The notes beneath the pieces were generated by a model. That model was given only the letters and a program-made list of their open reading frames with translations. It was not told the DNA's origin and did no database searches. The translations under genes were made by a program, and so were the position numbers. Shown here piece after piece: positions 35,840 to 48,946 of a stretch of DNA of 64,000 nt. This DNA comes from Perilla frutescens. Lineage: Eukaryota; Streptophyta; Magnoliopsida; Lamiales; Lamiaceae. Location: assembly GCA_026008535.1 (NCBI GenBank), contig BRKX01000012.1:24891848-24955847 (forward strand), in the 5' to 3' direction. Within the stretch, counting starts at the first letter, position 1; each line of letters opens with the position of its first letter.

Positions 35840-36586
35840 TTGCGGTGGAGAGAGAATTTATGGCGGTTGAGGGGGAAAGGTAGAGAGATGACGAAGGTAG
35901 GCTGAGGCTTCGGGGTCGCTGAGCAATTCCTGAATCTTTCTCATTTTGTCAGAATCCATAGCGAAGGAGACAAATACGAAAGGATTTGGGGAGATGAAAA
36001 GGTTTGGAAAGGTTTTTGAATAGTGAATCGAAAACAACAGAATGGAGAGAATCTGAGAGAAAGTGACTGAAGAGAGATAGAGAGAGACTCTTTTATATTA
36101 AAAGATATAACAATTAGATACGACTCGCCACAAAAATAAGGAAGGATATAAGTTCGATAGATACCCGCCTCCTTCAAAATAGGAATCAATTATATTAAAG
36201 ATATAGTCAAACCAGATATTAAAGATAGAGTAAGATACACTTCCAGATACATTCAACTGACTGTCAAAAAATTTTATTCATTTTTTTTAATTTTAATAAT
36301 ATATATATACAATTAACCAACTATTGTCAAGAAAATTTATATTAACAGAATACTTTTGATACATCATAGAAAACTCTTTAAGAAGAGAAACAAATAATGA
36401 ATAGATGAATAACCAAAAGAATCTTATAAATACCATTTATCTAGGATCTTTGATCTAGTTATATGATTTTATAAGAACGATCATTGTTTCACCTTAATAC
36501 AGGCTTTTTCATCCTCGAATCTGTTCAACTTCACAGTTAACGATGATATACCAAAAGTGTGACAATAGTTGTGTCAACTGTACTTT

Positions 36587-39500
36587 TCATATAGAACACA
36601 AGCCAAGAGATTTCCTCAAAATTGAGAATCTCTCATAGCTTAAAGCTTTTGTAAATAAATCAGCCACTTGATTATCTGTACTAATATACTCTAACTTTAA
36701 TAGCTTCTTTTCAACTAAATCCCTAATAAAATGATACCTTAAGTGAATGTGCTTGGATTTGGAATGATGAACTGGGTTCTTTGCAAGGTTGATGACACTT
36801 GTATTGTCACAGAGCATCACCAAGGGGTTGCTTTCCAAGCCATAATTATCCAACATCGACTTCAGCCATATCAACTGCGTTGAATAGCTCCCGGCGGCCA
36901 CATATTCGGACTCAGCTGTGGACAATGAGATACAGTTTTGCTTTTAGCTGTGCCAAGAGATGAGGTTGTTTCCTAGATAGCAACATCCTCCACTCGTACT
37001 CCGTCTATCATTTATTTCTCCAGCCCAATCGGCATCACTGTATCCAACAAGATCTGTAGCTGTGTCCTTTGTGAACCATAGACCCAATTCACATGTGTCG
37101 GCTACATACCAAATGATCTTCTTTACCATCTTAAGGTGTTCCTCCTTGGGACAGGACTGAAATCGAGCACATGCACACACACTGTACATGATATCTAGTC
37201 AACTAGCGGTCAGATAAAGAAGACTTCCGATCATTGATCTGTATAAAGTTGAATCAACTTCAGGTCCAACTGCATCCTTCGACAGCTTTTCAGTCGTACT
37301 CATGGGAGTTCTCATGTGCTTTGCATTCTCCAAATCGAACTTCTTTACAAGATTCTTGGCATATTTTGTCTGTGAGATGAAAACGTCATTGTCCTTTTGC
37401 TTGACTTGAAGTCTAAAAAATTGCTAAGCTCACCGACCATACTCATTTCAAAAGTTGTGGACATTGCTTCAACAAATTCCTTCAAAGCTTTTTCACTTGT
37501 CGATCCAAACACTATATCATCGACATAGATTTGAGCGATCGTAAGCAAGTCTTTTTCTTTCTTGAGGAATAAAGTTCTATCAGCATGACCCCTGGAAAAT
37601 CTAAACTCAAGCAAGAATTCGGTTAACTGACTATACCAAGCTCTTGGAGCTTGTTTAAGTCCGTATAACGCTTTATGTAATTTATACACATAATTTGGAT
37701 TGGTTGGGTCTTCAAAGCCTTTGGGTTGTTCCACGTAAGCTTTCTCTTCTAGCACTCCATTTAAAAATGTTGCCTTAACATCCATTTGATGAAGAGTGAT
37801 GTTAAGATAACATGCAATGGCAAAAAGTAACCTGATGGACTCTATTCGTGCAACGGGAGCAAAAGTCTCATCATAGTCAATCCCCTCTACTTGAGTATAA
37901 TCTTGGGCAACTAAGCGGGCTTTATTTCTAATGACATTTTCAAATTCATCAGTTTTATTTTTAAATATCCACTTAGTTCCTATCACATTTATCCCTAAAG
38001 GTCTAGGCACAAGTGTCCAGACTTTGTTTCTAATGAACTCAAGTAGCTCAGCTTGCATGGCACTAATCCAGAACTCATTTTTTAATGCTTCATTCACATT
38101 CTTGGGTTCAACCATGGATAAGAAGACAACAACACCAACTTCATTAATTACACAAGACATGCAAACCATCCTTACCATTTCTTTGTAGTTAACATGAGTT
38201 TTACCTCTAGTTCTGACCCCTTCGTATACATCTCCAATGATTTGATCAATTGGATGATCTTTGCGAATCTTGCACGATGGGTCTCTTCTGGTACTTCCCT
38301 GAACTGCTTCTGGAAATTCTAACTCGTTTAAGTGGGGATTTGATCCAGATCCTTCTATAGTTGTATCCTCATCTGTCTCTGAAGTGGGCTCAACTTCAGT
38401 GTTGACTCTTCCTTCTATCTCAGTGGTCTTTCCTGTCCTTCCTTGTATCTCAATCAGATCGTTAGTATCTTCTTTAGGAGTGTATAGGTTGGCAAAGTCA
38501 TCAAATCTTACATTAACACTTTCCATAACAGTTTTTGTTCTGAGATTATAGACACGGTAAGCATGAGTATTAAGTGAATAACCAATAAACACACCTTTAT
38601 CACTTTTGGGATCAAATTTGAACAAATAATCCCTGTTATTCAAAATGTAGCAAACACAACCGAAAATATGTAGGTATTTAAGGTTGGGTTTTTTACCATT
38701 TAGAATTTCATATGACGTCATGGTGGTTCTGGTTCTTAAGTTTACACGATTACTTACATAGCATGCAGTGTTTAAAGCTTTAGCCCAAAAACATTTGGAC
38801 AACTTCTTAGAGTGTAGCATGACAGTGGCCATCTCTTGCAGAGTTTTATTCTTCCTTTCAGCTACACCATTTTGCTGGGGTGTTTTAGGGGCAGAATATT
38901 CATGATGAATACCTTCTTTAATGCAAAAGTTTAGGAGTTGAAGATTTTCAAACTCCTTACCATGGTCAGATCTAATTCTTTTAACACAAGAATGGTAGAA
39001 ATTTCTAACTTTAGCATATAATTCTAAGAATGCATCATAGGTTTCACCTTTGTTACTTAGAAATTTTACCCAAGCATACCTTGAGAGGTCATCGACAATC
39101 ACAAATGAATACCGTTTACCTCCAAGGCTTTCTACCTCTGCTGGCCCCATAAGATCTATGTGAAGCAATTCAAAGCAGCTTTGTGTAGTAAAAGGTCTTT
39201 CGGAAGTTGTTACAATAGGGTGCGAGACTTTGACTTGCTTTCCTTTTTGACATTCTCCACACAATCTTGGATTTGATATGTTCAACTTTGGCACTCCAAG
39301 AACAGCATTGAGTCTCTGAAGGTTCTCCATATTACGGAAATTTGTATGACCCAATTTTTTATGCCAAAGTTGTACATCATTAACCTGTGCACTCAAACAG
39401 CTTTTTCTTTTAGTTTCATAAATATTATTAGAAGATCTTACCCCAGAGATTACATGTTTGCCATCGATGTCAACCACAGTACAACTTTGCTTATCAAAGA

Positions 39501-39899
39501 TGACAGTAAAGTTGTCATCATAGAGCTGGATGATACTGATGAGGTTTGCTGTAAGACCTTGGACGTGTGATACATTGGCCAGCTTTGGAAGACCAGGACT
39601 GTTCAAGATACCATGTCCTACAATCTTGCCATTCGTTCCTCCCCCAAATGTGACTTCGCTACCATTGATCTTTTGGTAGTTGGTCAGATAACATTGAGAT
39701 CCAGTCATGTGGCAAGAACACCCGCTATCAAAGTACCAAGTTGTCGAATCATCAGATACTGATGCAGTGAAGACATCATTACAGGTGTCTTTGGAGGCAG
39801 CTTTGGGTTTCCAGACCAAGTTTTTTGTTTTGTCACCTTTGACTGAAAGACCTGATTTTGAGGCTTGTGTTCTCAAATGAATCTCCTTTTTATGTTCTT
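36587..39899 (-). pseudogene. copia gag end and pol (protease, integrase, RT, RNase H)
   Basis: Main frame 39876-37345 on the minus strand, followed by frames 37189-36944 and 36925-36587 after stops. Protease FDSGCSCHMTG, pre-integrase WHKKLGH with a C-x2-C, integrase HIDLMGP with VDDLSRYAWVKF and PQQNGVAERKNKT, reverse transcriptase with KARLVAQDY, QMDVKATFLNG and the intact box YVDDIVFGS, then RNase H SDADWAGE and STAESEYVA with ADLFTKAL. The domain order integrase before RT defines Ty1/copia. Stops between the last frames make it non-functional. Confidence 0.85.
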
Positions 39900-39928
39900 T
39901 GATTGGGCTAATTCTACTTGATATTTTT

Positions 39929-41500
39929 ATGTTCTGTGAGAAGTTTCGATCCTATCTTGTTGGATCAAAAGTGGTGGTGTTCACAGACCATGCCGCTTTG
40001 AAATACTTACTCTCCAAGAAAGAATCCAAGCCACGCCTCATTCGCTGGGTTCTGTACTGCAAGAGTTTGATTTGGAGATTAAAGACAAAAAGGGAGCTGA
40101 AAACAATGTTGCTGATCACTTGAGCAGGCTGTTGACAGAACCCGACGGTATGCCCATACCGGATGATTTTCCAGATGAACTCTTACTTGCAGCTGTGAGT
40201 ACAACCCCTTGGTATGCAGATTTGGTGAATTTTCTAACCTCTGGACTCTTTCCCAAAGGGTACCGAAACTGCCAAGAAGAACAAGTTACGAAGCCAGGCA
40301 AAATACTTCATATGGGATGATCCATATTTGTAGAAAACGTGTGTCGACCAAGTGATTCGTCGATGCATCCCTGATGATGAAATCCAATCCATTCTTACTT
40401 TTTGCCATGCCCATGCCTGCGGCGGACATTTTGGGCCAAGGAGAACAGCCCGGAAGGTCCTTGATTGTGGTTTTTATTGGGAGACGATTTTCCGGGACGC
40501 CTATCACTTTTGCAAGGGTTGTGATCGATGCCAATGTCTAGGTAACATCTCTTCCAAGAATGAGATGCCTCAAGTGCCTATCCTAGTGTGCAAAATATTT
40601 GATGTGTGGGGCATGGATTTCATGGGCCCCTTTCCAAGCTCCTTCGGCAATTCCTACATCTTGTTAGCTGTTGACTACGTTTCAAAGTGGGTCGAGGTTA
40701 AGGTTACTTCGACGAACGATTCCAAGGTGGTTAGTAAGTTTCTCAAAACTCAGATTTTCCAGCGCTTTGGCATACCTCGAGCTATCATTAGCGACCAAGG
40801 CACACATTTTTGCAATCGAACATTAGAAGCCTTGTTCAAGAAATATGGTGTTCACCACCGCCTCGCCACTGCCTATCATCCCCAGTCCAATGGGCAAGCC
40901 GAAGTCTCGAATCGCGAGATCAAGAATATTCTGGAGAAGACCGTATGCCTACATCGCAAGAATTGGAGTCTGTGTCTGGATGACGCCGTATGGGCATACC
41001 GCACAGCATTTAAAACACCTATCGGGATGTCCTGGTTGATTTTTGGGAAGCACTGCCATTTACCGGTTGAGTTAGAGCATCGAGCCTTTTGGGCCGTCAA
41101 GCAATGTAATTTAGACCCTCACCTTGCCGCTAATGAGAGGTGTTATCAGTTACAAGAGCTGGAGGAAATTCGATTGGAAGCTTATGACAGCGCCAGTGCG
41201 TACAAGGATAGAACTAAGCTTCTCCATGACAAATATATCCGGCGCAAGACTTTTGAAGTGGGCCAGAAGGTCCTACTCTTCAATGCCCACCTCCGACTTA
41301 TGCCGGGTAAATTGAAATCTCGTTAGATCGGACCATTTGAGGTTGTTCATGTCAGTCCCCATGGAGTGGTGGATATTCGCAGTCTCGCTACTCAGAAGCT
41401 GTTGCACGTTAATGGTCAACTACTCAAGCCTTATTGTGCCACAACTGACTGGTCCAGTTTTGATGGGGTTGATTTGGCAGCCCCAATACCCACAAATTGA
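39929..41500 (+). pseudogene. gypsy RNase H and integrase (Athila-like)
   Basis: RNase H begins mid-domain with EKFRSYLVGSKVVVFTDHAA and ends VADHLSRL, the Athila-type signature. The integrase (40352-41326) has the H-x-H, C-x2-C finger (HAHACGGHFG, CKGCDRCQ), the core WGMDFMGPFP with DYVSKWVE, SDQGTHFCN and YHPQSNGQAE. After a TAG at 41324-41326 the frame goes on with IGPFEVVHVSPHGVVDI and NGQLLKPY. TAG codons sit where Trp is expected (near 40330 and 41324). Confidence 0.8.
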
Positions 41501-41959
41501 TCCTGCTCACTTCGTCGAGCCTCCGACGTTAACTAAGGACGCTACTTGGGAGGCAACCCGATCTCTTTTCCCCGTTATTTTTTTTAGATTTTCTTTTTTT
41601 ATTTTTATTTTTTCCATATCTGTCTTTCTATTTTTCCTTTATATATTCCACAAAAAAAACAAAAAAAAAATTATAAGGGAGTCGACTGGGTGTTATTTTA
41701 AGTATGGAGGGCGGGTTTCTTTTTTTGATCAATTCGGGGACCATTTTGCAATTATGAGTATTTTAATTTGGGGATTTCCCCTTTGCCCTAATTGCATTCC
41801 AATTTAATCCCTCCATGCCTTAGTTAATTTTTTTCACCGCACATATTTACTCTCTGCTAGTATTTTTTCAGATATTCACTGTCTCTTCGCCTTCCCGCAC
41901 TTTCACCGCCCCCCTACCGGTTTCTCTCCGACCACCGCTGATCCTCACTGCCGGGACCC

Positions 41960-43133
41960 ATGGGCAAGAAGCGTAGTGCCAAGAAGCGAGCCAGCCGAGC
42001 CCTCGCCACCCCTGATGATCGCTCCTCACCGCCGGCCAATCTTTCTCTATCGCAAAATTCACCGGAGGTCGACTCTCCGCATTCCACGGTGAATTTTCCG
42101 GTACCCACCGCCGCTCCTTCCCCTCCGTCAGAACCCTCACAACCACCGTCATCCCCTATCCTGATCCCGGTGATCAATCAACCACCGCCGTTCTTGCGCC
42201 GCTTCCGACGCCACTCTGAGAGAGCGAACGTCGCTTCCCCCTCCGTGAGTAAACGCCGCCGCACACGACCGCCGCTTTTCGTCGACCTCGCCGCTGGCGA
42301 CACAAGCACCACCGTTCCCTCTCCGGCCCCTGTAGCAGCTACTCCAGACTCCCCGCCCACTCACTTTGGGTCGTCTTCCGCCACCTATTCAGAGGCGAGG
42401 GTTCTCACTCCCACCGGATCTCCACCGCCGGGACCACCCTCTCCACCGCCATCCCCTGTCACCGTTCCCTCTGATGCTGTCACTTCACCGGTGCGCAGTC
42501 GCCGAGTTAGGTCCAAATCAACCGCCCCCGGACCCTCTGCAAAGCTACCACCTCCGGCCACCTCCACTCCTTCTTCTTCCCGACATCGCAGTCCTCTTCA
42601 ACACCCACCATTCCGACAACCTGACCAGGTACGCTCTTGTGCCGAGAGTAACGCCAAGCGCGCTCTAATCGGTGCTCGTGTTTTCGACTGGGACGATATC
42701 GCTATCTTAGGGGTCAATGATCAGATTCGTTCCCATTTTCATAATGTCGGTTGGTCCCCATTTTTAGATGTTTCCGCCCCGGTCCATAGGGAGATTTATC
42801 TCGACTTTCTTTCCTCTTATGTGTTTGATTCTTCGCGGGCTCTTGATGATAAGAATGCATTCGTGTTTTCTTCGCGGGCGCTTGATTTGTGTTGATGCCC
42901 AAGGGCAGTATAAACTCACCCGACCGGGCGTACAAGGTCCAAGTCGTTTTTCCAGTGCAGGTCCTTTTTCTTCTTCCACCGCACCTCCTGCCCCTGCCTC
43001 TCTCCTTCCTGAGATTGAGGCCCTTATCCTTGCAGTCACCTGAGGTTTAGAGGATCGCCTTGGCCAGCGTTTAGATGCGATAGATGATCGTCTTACTGCT
43101 TTCGAGCAGGTCCTGCGTCACCTCTCGGATTGA
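41960..43133 (+). pseudogene. Athila-type 3' ORF of unknown function
   Basis: Starts MGKKRSAKKRASR and has a basic N-tail and a Pro/Ser/Thr-rich low-complexity half. A short globular part follows (RALIGARVFDWDDIAILG, HREIYLDFLSSYVF). After a frameshift at about 42870 there is a predicted C-terminal coiled coil (EDRLGQRLDAIDDRLTAFEQ) preceded by an in-frame TGA. The position after integrase fits the envelope-position ORF of Athila elements. Similar in theme, not in sequence, to the extra ORF of the Sirevirus-like element. Confidence 0.5.
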
Positions 43134-44516
43134 GGAGTTTGCCTCTCTTTTCCCCCTTTGTTTTTAGTTTTGTTATTTTCCCTGCTTGTGTTTTGCTTTG
43201 GTTCAGCTTGTTGCTTTCTGTTTTTTGTTACATCCTCTTCTCCTACACAGTGATGACCCTGTGGTGTTTAAGTATGGGGGGATAGTGATCGTTGTTGCGT
43301 CATATGTCTAAAAAAAAAGAAAAAAAAAGATTTTACATTTGGTGTTTTCTACTTCTTTTTAGTGTTGTGTTTACTTGTTTTTGGTTAAGTATCGGTTGCC
43401 ATGATTTGAGAAGTATGAGGATGAGGGACTATGATTTGGTTTAAATGGATTGTTGGTTGTTGTTCTGTGATAATGTTGCACCATTCTTTGATGAATTTGT
43501 GAACGATAGATTGTACTTTTGATCATATCATTTTCAGCCTATAAACGTGAGTTTTTGAGCTTGTGAGAATGACTCATCTATATGAAGCTCCCGTTTCTGT
43601 TGTGAGAGTGTCGGATTGTGTTTATTCAATGCTTGTTTTGCCGTGTTGCCTCTATTTTTATTCATTTTGAGTTTCAAGCATGAAAATGATAAAGGCACCT
43701 AGGAATCAATCGAGCTTTGGCCTAAACAACTTCCTACCCTTCAAATGGCCAATTAGTGAGCCTGTTGAGCTTTATACCCCTTATGCTTTTTGTTACAGTC
43801 ACTATACACGAAGCCAAAGCCTTATTTTAGCCTACTTTTGACCTTGGAAACATGCAAGTTATTCTTTACGTTGCTAAGCTGCAATTATAAAAGAAGTGAT
43901 GCTGGGAAGTAGAAGGGCAATCTTATGCTTCTGTTATATAAAAAAAAACAAAAAGAAGAGATTGATTGAAAGCAGGCCCTGTGTACATATGAACTATGAA
44001 AACCAGCGTGGAGTTGAAATTGCTAAATAGTTGCAGCTAGGATTCGAATCCACATTTCGGAAAACTTGCATGTTTTCTTGTTATTAAGCCACTTGACCCA
44101 AACAAATCCTACCTCTAACCCCGAGTCTCATTACAACCCTTGGAAAAAGTCCTTTTGATTTATGTTTTGATCTTAATTGTTGATAATTCCAAGGACATAT
44201 AGGCAAAGCTATGCTGAGAATGACAGATCACGACTTGTGTGAATTTCTATATTCCTTTCTTTGAGAGATTTAGAGTGAACCATGGTGAGGCTAGATCAAT
44301 GAGCACTTTCTTGACATAAATGAGAAGTTTTGGTGTGTTCGTTAGCATAGAACAGGTTGGTGGTTGTGGTTAGGTAAATCATGGTTCCTGCTCCGAGCAC
44401 TTTTCGGATCAAGGTGGGTGGTACTTTTTGTCTTTATTTGTTTGTGTCGGAGTTTGTGTTTCTTTTGTGTGCTTGGATATGCTCGAGGACGAGCATTATC
44501 TAAGTATGGGGGGATT
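43134..44516 (+). other. non-coding 3' tail of the Athila-like element
   Basis: No gene. It contains a polypurine-like AAGTATGGGGGGATA at about 43270, and the true polypurine tract TATGGGGGGATTT (44504-44516) immediately before the LTR. Confidence 0.6.
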
Positions 44517-45664
44517 TGATCGGGCTAATTCTACTTGATATTTTAGGCGATTTGATGAGGTTTCTCAGTGTTAATTGCTATATAATGATGATATTTTGGA
44601 AGAAGTTGTACCTTAAGGGTTTTTGCAGGGCATTGATGCAAAGATGAATGAAATGGTGTGCTTTTGGTGATGGAATGAGCTGTGCAAAAGAAGTTGAAAT
44701 TGAAGGAAGCAAAGCCATGCCGTATGGGCATATGACAGGAAGACATGGGCGGATAACTCAACAATCTGGACCCGAGCGTGATAATTTGGGCTGGATCAAG
44801 GAAATTACTTAAGCCCAAGACCTGGATGCAAGCGAGAAGAATCCACCGCCTTCAAGAGTCCATCTTTTGTCAACTTCCTTGTTGGAATAGATTAGGATGG
44901 CTATTTCCTTGTTGATATTATCTTAATTAAGGATTTGATAAATAGATTAGGACGGATTTTTATTAGAGAGATCCAGACTTTAATTTTTCACGCAAGAATA
45001 GGAACAAACGACGTTTTTTCCCTCTGGAGCAGAATTATTCATCTCCTTCGCTTATTTTCATGGTATTCGTTATTTTCAATATTTTTGCAATTCAATTTTA
45101 GTATGAGTTCTAGCTAACTTCTTTTTATTCCGGAAACAATTAACGAATCCCTAGCCTAACTAAGCTGTGAGATCGAATCGTTTCAATCGTTCAATTAATT
45201 GCATGCATTTGTTATTCTTTGTATTTTGAGTCGTTAATTGTTTCGATATTGCTAGGTAGTTGCAAATACTTAGTGAGTTGGAATTAATTAGTAGTCAATT
45301 AAACCAGCCATCCGTAATTGTGGTTTAAGTTTAATTAGTGACGAAACGGTTCTTCAGAACCAGGGAGAATAACAATCTTAATTCACGGTCCTGCGTCAGA
45401 GTCTGTTAATTATGAATCGGGTTCCTCTAGAATTTAAGGCTGTCGGCTCATTAAACCTATAGAGCGTCTCTTACGGTTGTAAGTCGATTAGGGAAATAAT
45501 TGGTGAAGCGTCTTCCTGATTATCAAGAAATTACGGAGGAATTAGGCTGCGTCAGTAAGCGTCTTCGGTAGCTATAACTGATTTGTGTGTGTAAAATGAA
45601 TTTATCTTTGCGTCAATGATCGGTTTAGGTAAGCTAGGGTGGAGTTAATTGGAATCAGGAATAC
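44517..45664 (+). mobile_element. 3' LTR of the Athila-like element
   Basis: Starts TGATCGGGCTAATTCTACTT, the same start as the stub at 39900. The right edge is uncertain; a gag-compatible reading and an inverted duplicate follow. Confidence 0.6.
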
Positions 45665-45696
45665 TTCTTCCCATATTTTAAGTCTGTTCGATTTAA

Positions 45697-45757
45697 TAAA
45701 CACAATCCGACACTGTCACAACAGAAACGGGAGCTTCATATAGAAGGGTCACAAGTT
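45697..45757. repeat. inverted duplicate of part of the Athila tail
   Basis: About 55 bp, including ACAGAAACGGGAGCTTCATA, are the inverse complement of 43563-43620 with only a few differences. It sits at the junction back to the MULE exon. Confidence 0.8.
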
Positions 45758-48309
45758 TTAAACTTATATGTTGAAACTTCTCTGAGAGCACCATCCTCCC
45801 AGTCACATAATCGACCTCCGATCCATGCTTAAAATAGCTTCTTGAATTTATTGAATGCTCAAAATACATATACACAGTCATATCCATATCGAGCTGCATA
45901 TGTTAGAGTCCCATACCCACATTATGAAGGTGTTCATCACATAAATCATGAGAATTTTGAGGATAGTGATAGTGACGAAACAGTTCCTGCTGAAAATGAG
46001 AATGTTGAAGATGATAATGATGTGGTTAATGATGATAATATTAATGACAATGTTGAAGTTGATCATAACATTAACAATGATAATGTTAATGAGGATGAGG
46101 GTTTTGGATTTGATTGGGGCGGTAATGATGACACATTTGTCGATGATGATGGGGAAGAAGTTCATGTTGATGATGAGTCTGATGATGTTGATATTTATTG
46201 TGAAAGGCTCCATAGGCCCGTACCAGATGTTGGCACTTCATGTGACATAGATGATGTGCAAGATGATAATTTGGAAGAAACATGCCAACATGGACGACAA
46301 TGAATTATTCCAGGGGCAGTATATCAAGCCACAGTCCCCCTAAATAGGTTGGGTATTGATATGTCTGTAAACACGCTTGATACTTTGTGCTTGGATGCTA
46401 TTTTTGATGACAAAGAGTCAATGATAAATGCGATGGGTTTGTATCATCTGCATAATCGTGTGGAGTATCGGATTGAACGTTCAAACCGATCTAGGTTTGC
46501 TGCTCATTGTAGACACCATGAAGGTTGCACATTCGTAATGCATGCTTCGGCTTCTGGGGATCAATGGAGGGTTTTTAAATGAAATGTTCCCCATACGTGC
46601 CAAATGGATTTCAGCTGCCATGGACGACGTACAGTTACATCAAAAGTAATAGGTGCATTTTTTGCTCCTAAATTACTGACTGAGGGAGCAATATTGAAAC
46701 CAAAGGAAATGCAGATGCAATTACAAAGAGAGTTTGGTGTTGACGTGGAGTACGATCGTGCTCTTGCAGGGAGAAATCAGGCTATCAAAATGGTATACGG
46801 TGACAGTGACAAGTCGTTCCAGCTCCTCCCGTCATACTTGCATATGGTACAACAGTCAAATCCAGGTTCTATTGTTGAATTGAAGATGGATGCAGCATAT
46901 CGTTTTGAGTACATTTACATGGCCTTTTCTGCTTGTATTGATGCATTCATTTCTTATGGACGTCCTATTATTGTTATTGATGGAACTCATTTGAAAGGAA
47001 AGTACAAAGGAGTTATGTTTGTCGCTACAATAAAGGATGGGAACGAACAAATTTATCCGTTGGCAATTGGAATTGGAGACAAAGAGAATGATAATTCATG
47101 GTCTTGGTTTTTTAGACAACTTAAGAAGACCTATGGATGTCCAGATGATTTGTTATTTGTTTCTGATCAGCATAAAAGCATAACAAATGATGTTGCAGAG
47201 GTATATCCCGGAACAGCACATGGAATTTGTACCTACCATTTAAAGAACAATCTTAAGAGGTGGGGTTCCAATATATTGGCTATGTACAAGAAAGCTGCCA
47301 ATTGTTACCGTGCTAAAGAGTTTGATAAACACATGTGGAATCTTTCAATTGCATCACCGAATGGAGCACATAAGAAACTATTGGATGCTGATCCAACTCG
47401 TTGGGCTCGATGCAAGTGTCCTGTTCGCCGCTATGAATTTATGACCTCCAATGCCGCAGAGTGTTTGAATGGCCGACTTCGATGGGCTAGAAGATTACTA
47501 GTATGCACGCTTCTAGAATGTGTTCGCACATTGGTGGGTCAATGGTTTCATGACCGCCGTAGAGATGCTTTAGCAAGGACTCATGTGTTGACAGAAATGG
47601 CGGCCACAAAAGTTTTAAAATCGGTTGAGGAAGGTCAAACAATGAATGTGCAACCAGTGACTGCTACAAAGTTTAAGGTTACACATGTGATGAAGCATTA
47701 CACGGTGGATCTTGTGGATAGAAAATGCTTCTGTCAAATGTTTAACCTTGATTTAATGCCTTGTCCCCATGCAGCAGCAGCTATAAGGTGATATACACAT
47801 CTCTATTGTACATGATATATTGTATCGATTTGTTTTTTCTCAATAATTAACTTTTCAATATTAATATGTTCAATAGCAAAGCACATAAGCACGTTTATTC
47901 ATATGTTTGGAGGTTTTACACAACTGAGAATCTCTGTGGAATGTACTCGGGAGAAGTAATGCCAATAGGACATCCTGATTATTGGGATGTACCACTCGAA
48001 GTATCTTCTAGAGTAGTATTGGCACCACATAATCCGAGATAAGCTGGATGTTCGCGCACTAACAGGATTTCAATAGGCAGTCGGTCTACATCTAGAGGTT
48101 ATCAGTGTAGCATTGTGTGCTCTCGATGTCAACAAACAGGTCACAACGGAGCCACATGTACCCAAAATATTCCCATCTCACAAGCTTTTCACACTGGTAG
48201 TTGCAATGCTAATGAAGCGAGTAGCAGTCGGCCGCATCGAACCAACAAGTGTGGTATATGCCGTGAACCCGATCATACTCGACCAACATGTCCGAATAGG
48301 CCTAGTTAA
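45755..48309 (+). pseudogene. MuDR-type MULE transposase, main part
   Basis: Exon 45755-47787 and exon 47877-48309, GT-AG intron of 89 bp. An Asp/Asn-rich acidic linker is followed by the DNA-binding domain (CRHHEGCTFVM region). The MULE catalytic core shows IDGTHLKGKYKG with VSDQHKSI and a CTYHLKNNLK block; the SWIM finger reads CFCQMFNLDLMPCPHA. Two zinc knuckles close the protein (CSRCQQTGHNGATC, CGICREPDHTRPTC). In-frame stops at 45830-45832 (TAA), 46301-46303 and 46580-46582 (TGA) and 48040-48042 (TAA) inactivate it, each explicable as one C-to-T change. About 30-40 residues between LLVLTEL and LYVETS are also missing. The reading frame is otherwise continuous. Confidence 0.9.
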
Positions 48310-48480
48310 ATACTCATATTTACGTATTTGGAGTAACAATTATGTATCTGGAGTGACATTTAACTATTTGGAGTGACATTATGTATTTGGAGTGATATTT
48401 ATGTATTTTGGAGTGACATTATATTTTTTAGTGTGACACATTTAAGTATTTTAGATTCAACATTCAATTTTGAATTTCAT
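48310..48480. repeat. short degenerate tandem repeats after the transposase gene
   Basis: Five or so copies of a unit like TATTTGGAGTGACATTTATG at 48320-48440. Confidence 0.75.
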
Positions 48481-48489
48481 ATTATGAAA

Positions 48490-48800
48490 GACTGGGCGCT
48501 CTCGGGCTGAGTGCGTGCGCACACCCAGCGCGCAGCACTCGCACGCCGTGATCGAGCGCATCAGCGCGCCGGGGTGGGGGGATGCCCGTGCGCGCTCGCC
48601 GGGACGGGGGGGCGCGCGTGCGCGCTCAAAGGCGAGGGACGGGGAGCGCGCGCGCGCACGCAGGGGCGGAGGGACGCGCGCGCGCCGGGACGGGACGGGG
48701 GGTGCGCACGCCGGCAGGGGCGGGGGACAGGGGACGGGAGATACGCACGCGGCAGGGACGGGGGGCGGGGGATGTGCGCGCACCGGGACGGGGGGATTAA
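48490..48800. repeat. GC/CpG-rich minisatellite island B
   Basis: GCGCGC- and GACGGGG-rich degenerate repeats between the convergent 3' ends of the two MULE genes. The frames over it are compositional. Confidence 0.85.
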
Positions 48801-48946
48801 CGAGCTCACTCTGTTTTTTATGTGGGATTAAAATTCAAATTAACTTGTGATTGAACTAACAACATGCAAACAAAAATGAAATTAATGAAAACAGTGATGC
48901 AAACCAAATTTAAATTAACGAACATCGTAGTCAATAAGGTAAGTAT

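Larger units (their letters stand above)
33103..39899 (-). mobile_element. Sirevirus-like copia element, 5' part missing
   Basis: Order on the minus strand: gag end, protease, integrase, reverse transcriptase, RNase H, an additional ORF, polypurine tract and 3' LTR. The gag start, primer site and 5' LTR are absent; the Athila-like element takes over at 39900. A few gag-compatible codons may persist at 45665-45693. The left LTR edge (33101 or 33103) is uncertain. Confidence 0.75.
39900..45664 (+). mobile_element. Athila-like gypsy element, internally deleted
   Basis: Begins with a 29-bp stub of its own LTR start (TGATTGGGCTAATTCTACTT) joined directly to the middle of RNase H, so gag, protease, RT and most of the 5' LTR are missing. 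It continues through integrase, a 3' ORF, a long non-coding tail and a polypurine tract into a 3' LTR. TTCTT lies on both sides (39895-39899, 45665-45669), a possible target duplication, though the LTR end there is not a standard CA. Confidence 0.65.

Noticed and set aside
41868..42567. Minus-strand frames opposite the Athila 3' ORF
   Set aside because: Shadows of the Pro/Ser-rich plus-strand frame; no domain.
48310..48480. CRISPR-like array
   Set aside because: Units are short, contiguous and degenerate without unique spacers, in a plant transposon.
48457..48850. Arg/Gly/Pro-rich frames on both strands
   Set aside because: Same cause as above: compositional frames on island B.
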